This document shows, piece after piece, positions 58,142 through 64,000 of a DNA stretch of 64,000 nucleotides. Each line of letters starts with the position of its first letter. The first letter of the stretch is position 1. The DNA is from Flavobacterium ginsengisoli (GTDB lineage: Bacteria; Bacteroidota; Bacteroidia; Flavobacteriales; Flavobacteriaceae), in assembly GCF_029625315.1 (NCBI RefSeq), contig NZ_CP121110.1, positions 1,169,501 to 1,233,500 of the forward strand, in the 5' to 3' direction. Under the pieces are notes generated by a model. That model was not told the origin of the DNA and made no database searches. It worked only from the letters and a program-made list of their open reading frames with translations. A program made the translations under genes and the position numbers.

Positions 58142-58537
58142 ATGAACTCAAAAACAACAAAAATTATCTATTGGACAGGCGCAGTATTAACTTCTTTATG
58201 GTTTGGCGCAAGCGGTTTCTTCGAATTAACAAACAATCCATTGGTTTGGGGAATTACACAACAATTGGGTTATCCAGCACATTTCATTTATATCCTTGGC
58301 GTTTTTAAAGTAGCTGGTGTTATTACACTTTTAATTCCGAACAAATTATTACGATTAAAAGAATGGGTTTTCGCAGGCGTATTTTTCGATATCATCTTTG
58401 CTTTCTTTTCAAAAATTGCCGTTTTAGGTTTTGGCGCTGCAACAGATGCCATTATTGCCTTTGTAATGGTAAGCGTAACGTATGCTATGTACAGAAAACT
58501 GTATACAGCAACTTATACTCCATCAGCAATCAATTAA
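58142..58537 (+). CDS. DoxX-family membrane protein
   Basis: A 131-residue integral membrane protein with four TM helices and the DoxX-like pattern WFGASGFFELTN (residues 20-31), GYPAHFIYILGVFKVAGVITLL and KEWVFAGVFFDIIFAFF. Members are linked to oxidative or thiol stress in some bacteria. The promoter has the LytTR-like repeats and a LytTR/kinase pair lies just downstream on the other strand, which suggests direct control. It ends in a terminator. Confidence 0.85.
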   Translation: MNSKTTKIIYWTGAVLTSLWFGASGFFELTNNPLVWGITQQLGYPAHFIYILGVFKVAGVITLLIPNKLLRLKEWVFAGVFFDIIFAFFSKIAVLGFGAATDAIIAFVMVSVTYAMYRKLYTATYTPSAIN

Positions 58538-58556
58538 AACAAAACTACATTAAAAT

Positions 58557-58589
58557 AAAAATGCCTAATAATTGATATTAGGCATTTTT
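58557..58589 (+). terminator. Terminator of the DoxX gene
   Basis: AAAATGCCTAATA and TATTAGGCATTTT form a 13-bp stem with a 5-base loop. Confidence 0.85.
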
Positions 58590-58617
58590 ATTATTTCTTA
58601 CTCTAATACAAACTAAG

Positions 58618-58698
58618 ATGAAAAAGATCATTCTAATTCTCTGTTTTATACTTTCAGCTTTGTTTTTTATAAGCTGTTTTATGTTTCCCGGATTATAA
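58618..58698 (+). CDS. Putative 26-residue lipopeptide
   Basis: A short frame starting MKKIILILCFILSALFFISC has the form of a complete lipoprotein signal with lipobox FISC, followed by only six more residues before the stop. It lies after the DoxX terminator. Such tiny lipoproteins are often missed. It may be a real small lipoprotein, a remnant, or chance; there is no other evidence of expression. Confidence 0.4.
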   Translation: MKKIILILCFILSALFFISCFMFPGL

Positions 58699-58744
58699 AA
58701 TCAAACCAATTAGTTTATCTCAGAAAATGGTAAATTAATTGGTT

Positions 58745-59512
58745 CTATCGGTTTTCTAACCAGCTTAAAAATGCGGTTGCTTTTTCTTTTCCAACCAATA
58801 TTTTTTCTTCTGTCGGAACACTTAATTTCACGATTATTTTACGCGAAAAATAATGTTCTGCTTCACGAATGGCCGAAAAATTAACCAAATATTGTCTGTT
58901 GATTCTAAAGAACTGTATTGGCGATAAAAGCTTATGAATTTCATCTAACGACTGTGTTAACGGATATTCGTTTTTATCTAAAGTCATAATCGTTGGCGTT
59001 TCGTTTTTGATAAAGAAAAACGCAATATTCTCCGTTAAAACGGTTTGATATTTGTTGTTTTTGAAAACTAAAAAACTGCTTTTACCTTTATTTTCACCAG
59101 TTCTAGTCAACAAATAATCAAAATCGGGCATGGCTTTTTTGTTTCTCTGAAAGAAGTTTTTCAGTTCTCCCGCTTTCTTTAAAGCCTGCGAAATACTATC
59201 TCTCGAAAAAGGTTTCAAAACATAATCAATTCCGTTTGATTTGAAAGCTTCGATCGCATAATCATCAAAAGCAGTACAGAAAATTACAGGCGACAAAACC
59301 TCAACATTCTTAAAGATCTCAAAACACTGACCGTCTGCCAGCTGAATATCCATAAAAATAAGATCTGGCTGATCGTTTTCTAAAAGATAATCTACTGCGC
59401 CGTCAATGCTTTGTATATATGACAAAATCTGAACATCGGGTCTGATGCTCAGAATTAATTGGCCAAGCGCTTTGGCTGTTTTTACTTCATCTTCAATTAT
59501 TATGATAGTCAT
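58745..59512 (-). CDS. LytTR-family response regulator
   Basis: A 255-residue regulator: receiver with Asp55 (LIFMDIQLADG) and the KPFSRD end, and a LytTR domain (about 150-254) with FFRINRQYLVNFSAI and KILVGKEKATAFLSWLENR. It overlaps the kinase gene by 20 bases. It is the nearest regulator to the DoxX gene and so the best candidate to bind the 21-bp-spaced repeats at 58036. Confidence 0.9.
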   Translation of the reverse strand: MTIIIIEDEVKTAKALGQLILSIRPDVQILSYIQSIDGAVDYLLENDQPDLIFMDIQLADGQCFEIFKNVEVLSPVIFCTAFDDYAIEAFKSNGIDYVLKPFSRDSISQALKKAGELKNFFQRNKKAMPDFDYLLTRTGENKGKSSFLVFKNNKYQTVLTENIAFFFIKNETPTIMTLDKNEYPLTQSLDEIHKLLSPIQFFRINRQYLVNFSAIREAEHYFSRKIIVKLSVPTEEKILVGKEKATAFLSWLENR

Positions 59513-60509
59513 AATTTAGGGGTATTTTTACTTTAAAGGTAGTTTCGTCTTTGTCAATTTCGATTTCTTTATGAATCAGGTGCATAAAACGCTGGTTGAT
59601 ATTATCTAAACCAACACCTGTAGAAACGGCGCCTCTTTTGAGCTGAATTTTATTTTCAACTACCAAAAACTCGTTTTCTGTATAAAGTCTTATTTTTAAA
59701 GGTTTGTCTAAAGAAACTACATTGTGTTTGATGCAGTTTTCAATCAATAACTGCAAAGTAAAAGGCGGAATTGCCGAATCGTACTGTTTTGGATCAATTT
59801 CGTTTTCTAAGACAAATCCGTCTTCAAAACGTGCTTTTAGCAGATATACATACGAATCTAAAATTTGAAGTTCTTCGCGAAGCGGAATCAAATCCATTTT
59901 TCGGCTTTCTAGTGTAAAACGATAAAAATCAGATAATTTCAAGATAAAATCAGAACTCTGCGGATCTTGGATATCGACCATAGATTTTAGCGTATTCAAA
60001 CTATTAAACAAAAAATGCGGATTTACCTGCTGTTTCAATAATTCGTATTGAGCACCGAGATTTACTGCTTTTGTACGTTCTAGCTCAACTCCCATTTGCT
60101 GCGTTTGATAGTTCTGAAAAAGCAAATGCAAAAACATATAGACAATAAGGTTAATCAAAACACCGCGAAGTTCAAACATGATTGGAGCATCCATTTTTGA
60201 AACCTGAAATAGTTCCTGATGCGCAATTACAAGAATTACCATTAAAACTATCCCCAGAATAACACTCAGTAAAAGTTTCCAGTTAAAGAGACTTTTATTG
60301 GCATGATTGGCAGAAAACTTTGGCAAACTGTAAATGTTGTAATACCATATAAAAAGGGAAAACAACAGCGTAATCGAAGAATTTATAATAAGGTCTCCAG
60401 GTGTAGAATCGGCATCAAATAATTTAGGTATCGAAGCCATAACTGCCAAGGCAATCGAACTTCCCCAAATGACTTTGAGCGAAACCTGAAAACGTTTTGT
60501 TTTTTCCAT
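59493..60509 (-). CDS. LytS-type sensor histidine kinase
   Basis: A 338-residue kinase: four TM helices in residues 10-130, phospho-acceptor His in LKQQVNPHFLFNSLNTL (about residue 160), LQLLIENCIKHN and GVGLDNINQRF in the ATPase part. It overlaps the regulator gene by 20 bases, so both are made together. Input signal unknown. Confidence 0.9.
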   Translation of the reverse strand: MEKTKRFQVSLKVIWGSSIALAVMASIPKLFDADSTPGDLIINSSITLLFSLFIWYYNIYSLPKFSANHANKSLFNWKLLLSVILGIVLMVILVIAHQELFQVSKMDAPIMFELRGVLINLIVYMFLHLLFQNYQTQQMGVELERTKAVNLGAQYELLKQQVNPHFLFNSLNTLKSMVDIQDPQSSDFILKLSDFYRFTLESRKMDLIPLREELQILDSYVYLLKARFEDGFVLENEIDPKQYDSAIPPFTLQLLIENCIKHNVVSLDKPLKIRLYTENEFLVVENKIQLKRGAVSTGVGLDNINQRFMHLIHKEIEIDKDETTFKVKIPLNYDYHNN

Positions 60510-60635
60510 ATTGTAATTGGTTTGTTATGATCAAAGATAAGTTTATTTGAAAAAGATTTCACGCAGATTTTTAATGATTTTAGGAGATAAGTGCAGATAA
60601 ACTTTAATCTCGTAAAACTTTATTTTCTCATTTTT

Positions 60636-60737
60636 TGTCATCCCGAGGAACGAGGAATCCCCGCAAGTAGCTCTACAAAGATTGTCGATTTTGTTTGCGG
60701 AGTTTCTTGTGGAGATCCCTCGTTCCTCGGGATGACA
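60636..60737. repeat. 102-bp palindromic element (MITE/REP-like)
   Basis: TGTCATCCCGAGGAACGAGG (60636-60655) is repeated exactly in inverse at 60718-60737. Inside, CCGCAA at 60660-60665 and TTTGCGG at 60694-60700 extend the fold. GTCATCCCGAGGAACGAGG words are a known dispersed repeat type in Bacteroidota. The rest of the 355-base intergenic stretch holds no gene. Confidence 0.75.
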
Positions 60738-60789
60738 AACTGTGTGGAAAAACTAGGAGTAAAAAACTTGGTTCTTTGAATCGGTGAAT

Positions 60790-60859
60790 TTCTCTCGCAG
60801 ATTTAGCAGATCTAGCAGATTTATTTTTATCTGCATAATCTCCAAAATCTGCGAGAGAA
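60790..60859. repeat. CGCAGATTT-family hairpin, probably also a terminator
   Basis: TTCTCTCGCAGATTT and its exact complement AAATCTGCGAGAGAA form a 15-bp stem at the 3' end of the DUF1223 gene. The arm also appears in 57814-57896. Confidence 0.65.
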
Positions 60860-60864
60860 TTAAT

Positions 60865-61599
60865 CTAAGCCTTCTTAACTCCAAAAATAGTACCTGAATT
60901 CATATCTTGAACAAAACCAATGATTTCGAAATCCTGCGCATTATAATTTTTAGGAAGATGAATCACCGCTGTACCTTTTTTGGCTTTATTTAAATCTACA
61001 GATTGCAGATTACGAACAATTTGATAATGCGATAAAACTCGATTAGCATTCTCGCCTCTTTTTACATTACTTTTAGCTTCTTTCTGAACAACTGCAAGCA
61101 ATAAACGGCTGTTTTTTGAAGTGCCTTCGACATTATAATTTACAGAAATTAAATTTTCATTTTGACTTGGCTCTAAACTTAAACTTGCTAAAGCTGGTTT
61201 AGAAAGTGCCGATTTAATTCCGTTTCGCAGGCTCGTTTCCTGAGAACCGATATAATCAGTTTTTCCGTTAATGATTACTTGAGGCGTGTAGATTGGTTCT
61301 TTTCCTAAAAATTGAGCATAATCGTATTGTCTTTTGGTAAAATCGGCATTACTGAAAATATCTTTCCAACCTTGTTTGTCCCAATAATCGACATGATACG
61401 CCAATACATAAACGTTTTTATCACGGTATTCATTCTGAATTCTTCCCAACAATTCATCTGCTGGCGGACAACTCGAACAGCCTTCTGAAGTGTATAATTC
61501 TAATAGTGCAAAACCTTTTGAATTATTTTGACTAAAAACGCTGTTTCCAATTAAAAAAAACAGCATAACAAAGCCACTTAAAATTTTTATCTTTTTCAT
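60865..61599 (-). CDS. DUF1223-family thioredoxin-like secreted protein
   Basis: A 244-residue protein with a signal peptide (ends VFSQ, residue 24) and the DUF1223 signature ELYTSEGCSSCPPADELL; Cys41 and Cys44 form a CxxC pair in a thioredoxin-like fold. YHVDYWDKQGWKD and TPQVIINGKTDYIGS are also typical. It may act in periplasmic thiol chemistry; the true function is unknown. It is preceded by a short palindromic spacer and the OsmC gene upstream. Confidence 0.88.
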   Translation of the reverse strand: MKKIKILSGFVMLFFLIGNSVFSQNNSKGFALLELYTSEGCSSCPPADELLGRIQNEYRDKNVYVLAYHVDYWDKQGWKDIFSNADFTKRQYDYAQFLGKEPIYTPQVIINGKTDYIGSQETSLRNGIKSALSKPALASLSLEPSQNENLISVNYNVEGTSKNSRLLLAVVQKEAKSNVKRGENANRVLSHYQIVRNLQSVDLNKAKKGTAVIHLPKNYNAQDFEIIGFVQDMNSGTIFGVKKA

Positions 61600-61612
61600 A
61601 ATTAAATTTATT

Positions 61613-61645
61613 AAACCTGACAGGTTTTAAAAACCTGTCAGGTTT
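61613..61645. terminator. Palindromic spacer between the OsmC and DUF1223 genes
   Basis: AACCTGACAGGTTTTTAAAAACCTGTCAGGTT is made of two complementary halves, a strong hairpin downstream of the OsmC gene. It may be a terminator; similar AACCTGTCAGG words occur as intergenic repeats in this group. Confidence 0.55.
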
Positions 61646-61701
61646 GTTAAGAGTAGAGTTTTCGAATCAACTCATAACTCATAATTCATAACTTAAAACT
61701 A

Positions 61702-62111
61702 TTATAGAATATTAATCTCAACATTTATATTTCCTCTCGTTGCTTTAGAATATGGGCAAGTCTGATGTGCTTGTGCCGCCAAAGCTTCTGCAGTTTGAAT
61801 ATCAATTCCAGGAAGGCTGATATTTAATCTTGCCTGAAGCGAATATTCTCCTTCCGTTACGCATAAATCTACTTCGGCGTCTACAGCGGTTTCGGCTGGA
61901 AGTCGAACCCCAAGTTTAGAAGCCGCAATTCCTAAAGCTCCAATAAAACAAGCCGACCATCCTGCAGCAAACAACTGCTCCGGATTTGTTCCGGGCGTGA
62001 AGATCCCGGCGCGCTTAATTTAATATTCAATTGTTCGTCTGAACTTTGAGAAGCTCCTTCTCTACCGCCTGTTGTGTGTGTTTTTCCTGTGTATAAAACT
62101 TTTGTGTCCAT
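61702..62111 (-). CDS. OsmC/Ohr-family organic hydroperoxide resistance protein, frameshifted
   Basis: About 136 residues. The ATG at 62111 gives MDTKVLYTGKTHTTGGREG, typical of Ohr. The second half, NPEQLFAAGWSACFIGAL, holds one catalytic Cys, and the other lies in AQAHQTCPYSKATRGN near the C-terminus. These thiol peroxidases reduce organic peroxides. The two halves are out of frame: one base is missing near 61991-62008, in a region with CCGGG and CCCGG. The exact missing base cannot be fixed. Confidence 0.85.
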
Positions 62112-62229
62112 GTTATTAATTGTTAATTGTGAATTATTAATTGTAAATTTTTATATGCTTAATGTTATTGCTTTGTGGAATGTTAAAGTGAGTGAGAATA
62201 ATTAACCATTCACCATTTACAATTCACCA

Positions 62230-63216
62230 TTATTTAGATACGTCAATTATCGCTTGTGCAAACGCTTTTGGATCTTCTTGCGGAACGTTGTGTCCGATTC
62301 CTTTTAGAATTCTGTGTTCGTATTTTCCAGTGAATTTGTTTGCGTACGCTTTTCCATCCGCGAAAGCGCCATCAAAATCACTTCCTATTGTAATGGTTGG
62401 AACTTTAATCTCTGGTTTTGCGACAAGGCGTTTTTCTAGATTATCGTATTTCGCTTCACCTGCTTCTAGAGATTGTCTCCATCTGTAATTGTGAATCACA
62501 ATTGCTACGTGATCTGGATTGTCAAAAGATTGAGCGGTTTGATCATAAGTTGCTTTGTCGAAATTCCATAACGGAGAAGCGATTTTCCAGATTAGTTTAT
62601 TAAAATCGTAAGTGTTTTGTGTGTAACCTTGTCTTCCTCTTTCGGTTGCGAAATAATATTGGTACCACCATCCTAATTCAGCTGTTGGAGGAAGCGGTTT
62701 TAAGTTTGCTTCTAAGTTCACAACCAAATAACCACTTACCGAAACCAAACCTTTTACGCGTTCTGGCCAAAGTGCCGATACTACAACCGCTGTTCTAGCA
62801 CCCCAGTCGAAACCACCAATTACTGCTTTGTCAATTTTAAGGGCATCCATAAAAGCGATAATATCACTTGCTAAAGCTGCTTGCTGACCGTTTCTGAAAG
62901 TGTCTTTAGAAAGGAAAGTCGTTGTTCCGAATCCGCGTAAATAAGGTGTGAAAACGTGGTATCCTTTTGCAACCAAAATCGGAACGACTTCATTGTAACT
63001 GTGAATATCATAAGGCCAGCCGTGAAGTAATATTACTGGAGTTCCGTTTGATAGACCTGCTTCGGTATAACCTACGTTTAATAATCCAGCGTTGATTTGT
63101 TTTAATGTTCCAAGTGAACTGCTTACTTCAATTGTTTGTTGTTTTGAAGTTTGTGCTTGAGTGAAAGATGCATTCATAAAAAGAATTGCGATTAAAATAT
63201 TTGATAGTGTTTTCAT
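62230..63216 (-). CDS. Secreted epoxide-hydrolase-like alpha/beta hydrolase
   Basis: A 328-residue hydrolase with signal peptide (ends SFTQAQ, residue 22). VILLHGWPYDIHSYNEV (61-77) is the HGWP oxyanion loop, nucleophile Asp137 is in GGFDWGARTA, and the late GIGHNVPQEDP gives the His. An Asp nucleophile in this context means epoxide hydrolase or haloalkane dehalogenase. The promoter has the LytTR-like repeats with the same spacing as the DoxX gene, so the two are probably co-regulated. Confidence 0.85.
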   Translation of the reverse strand: MKTLSNILIAILFMNASFTQAQTSKQQTIEVSSSLGTLKQINAGLLNVGYTEAGLSNGTPVILLHGWPYDIHSYNEVVPILVAKGYHVFTPYLRGFGTTTFLSKDTFRNGQQAALASDIIAFMDALKIDKAVIGGFDWGARTAVVVSALWPERVKGLVSVSGYLVVNLEANLKPLPPTAELGWWYQYYFATERGRQGYTQNTYDFNKLIWKIASPLWNFDKATYDQTAQSFDNPDHVAIVIHNYRWRQSLEAGEAKYDNLEKRLVAKPEIKVPTITIGSDFDGAFADGKAYANKFTGKYEHRILKGIGHNVPQEDPKAFAQAIIDVSK

Positions 63217-63260
63217 AATTTTTATTATTTGATTAGTTGATTATCAGTTAATTTCTTTGT

Positions 63261-63268
63261 CAAAGGTA
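63261..63268 (-). promoter_or_regulatory. -7 element of the epoxide-hydrolase-like gene
   Basis: TACCTTTG on the minus strand fits TAnnTTTG, about 45 bases before the start; no TTG at the -33 place. Confidence 0.5.
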
Positions 63269-63301
63269 TTTTGACAATGCTTGTTTTAAAAGGTAAAAAA
63301 A

Positions 63302-63335
63302 GGTGAAGTGGACAAAGTTGAGGGTGAAATGGACA
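63302..63335 (-). promoter_or_regulatory. LytTR-like direct repeats upstream of the epoxide-hydrolase-like gene
   Basis: On the minus strand TGTCCATTTCACC (63323-63335) and TGTCCACTTCACC (63302-63314) are 21 bases apart, and the proximal copy ends 33 bases before the -7 element, exactly as at the DoxX gene. Confidence 0.6.
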
Positions 63336-63353
63336 GGCTTTAATTTGGGATAA

Positions 63354-63590
63354 TTTTAACGCAAAGAGCACAAAGGATTCGCAGAGAACACAAAGATTTT
63401 TTTGAGTTGAAACTAAGTTTTTTTTAAGTTCACAAAGCTGTATAAATAAAACCTTGCGACTTCGCTACTTTGCAAGATTAAAAAGCCCAAGATTCACACA
63501 AAGCTTTGCGAACTTAATGTCTATTGACATTCTCCTTAAACAGAACTTAGCTTCCTTTGCGAAAATCCTTTGCGCTCTTTGCGTTAAAAA
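63354..63590. repeat. Nested inverted repeat (ACGCAAAG family)
   Basis: TTTTAACGCAAAGAGCACAAAGGATT and the complement AATCCTTTGCGCTCTTTGCGTTAAAA form outer arms about 26 bases long. Internal CACAAAGCTTTGCGAACTT matches the repeat at 57648-58022. No gene. Confidence 0.68.
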
Positions 63591-63613
63591 ACTACCCGCA
63601 TTTCAACTTGAAA

Positions 63614-64000
63614 CTATTTTTTCATAGTCAAAATGGGTTTTCCTTTTTCTACGATATAAGTCGCCAGTTCTGATGCTTTAGCATTTGTATTATTTTTAGC
63701 CGAATGCACAACGCCCGCTGGAATAAAAAGCACTTCTCCTGCTTTTAGTGTCACTGGCTCTTCACCTTCGATCTGATATTCCAGCGAACCTTCAACCACA
63801 TAAATAACCTCTTCGCCTGGATGAGAATGTTTGCCGAAAGCCGCATGTCCTTCAAAATCGATTCGTGCCTGAACCATTTCTTTTCCTAGAGTACTTAGAT
63901 CATGTTTTTGCAAATCGATGCGTTTTACTCCTTGTGCCGCAATCTGATTCGGAACTAAAAAGGCAATAATTCCTAAAACAATAATTGCGATTATAACCCA
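63614..64000 (-). CDS. Cupin-domain protein, N-terminal part cut by the window edge
   Basis: The minus-strand frame is open to base 64000, so the start lies outside. The visible N-terminus is a hydrophobic helix (AIIVLGIIAFLVP) that looks like a signal or anchor. The cupin follows: GHAAFGKHSHPGEEVIYVVEGSLEYQIEG is the first motif with both His and the Glu, and the second motif is LKAGEVLFIPAGVVHSAKN. At least 128 residues are present. It probably binds a metal; the function is unknown. Confidence 0.82.
   Translation of the reverse strand, partial: WVIIAIIVLGIIAFLVPNQIAAQGVKRIDLQKHDLSTLGKEMVQARIDFEGHAAFGKHSHPGEEVIYVVEGSLEYQIEGEEPVTLKAGEVLFIPAGVVHSAKNNTNAKASELATYIVEKGKPILTMKK

Noticed and set aside
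1..64000. tRNA, rRNA or CRISPR arrays
   Set aside because: I found no cloverleaf, rRNA-like segment or evenly spaced repeat-spacer pattern by eye. A covariance-model search would be decisive.

Overview
The window looks like chromosomal DNA of a Flavobacterium or close relative (Bacteroidota, Flavobacteriia). It is AT-rich, with SusC/SusD and several TonB-type outer-membrane proteins, LytTR regulators paired with LytS-type kinases, arylsulfatase, DoxX and MbnP-type proteins, and promoters of the Bacteroidota form (TAnnTTTG, in the clearest cases with TTG 19 bp upstream). I saw no rRNA, tRNA, CRISPR array, phage or transposase.

Layout. 1-5.4 kb: the end of a TolC-type efflux porin, two uncharacterised genes, a PL14-like lipoprotein and a double GNAT. 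5.5-10.4 kb: a LytTR/kinase pair divergent from a TonB-type barrel protein. 10.4-18.8 kb: single metabolic genes (LLM oxidoreductase, arylsulfatase, aldo/keto reductase with AraC, Sir2, an SDR, AraC, an NTF2-like protein). 18.9-21.9 kb: AraC-MFS-siderophore-interacting protein. 22-27.4 kb: a SusC/SusD pair with a long leader. 27.4-32.8 kb: mostly uncharacterised genes and a flavin monooxygenase. 32.9-39.1 kb: a copper-acquisition island on the minus strand (OprC/NosA-like receptor with CxxxM and HxM motifs, YtkA-like lipoprotein, MbnP, MbnH-like di-heme enzyme and two small C-x9-C-x-G-[KR]-C proteins). 41.3-44.8 kb: an electrophile/quinone-detoxification-like cluster whose two promoters share one palindromic operator. 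45.8-54.9 kb: a complete RND efflux operon (membrane fusion protein, pump, porin) next to a LytTR/kinase pair and a fabH. 55.5-64 kb: UspA, nitronate monooxygenase, DoxX, a third LytTR/kinase pair, DUF1223, OsmC, an epoxide-hydrolase-like protein and a cupin.

Two points need attention before using the gene models. First, at least fifteen reading frames are broken by single-base indels. Fifteen of the insertions sit in a six-base string that becomes GCAGC or GCTGC when one base is removed, and three deletions sit in or beside CCGG. Unrelated conserved genes are affected, so this looks like a motif-specific sequencing artefact, possibly a footprint of DNA methylation, rather than real pseudogenes. 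I therefore give full-length coordinates for these genes. Second, 21-bp-spaced direct repeats upstream of the DoxX gene and the epoxide-hydrolase-like gene stand at the same distance from their -7 elements and look like LytTR binding sites. This would tie the regulators in the window to its stress genes.
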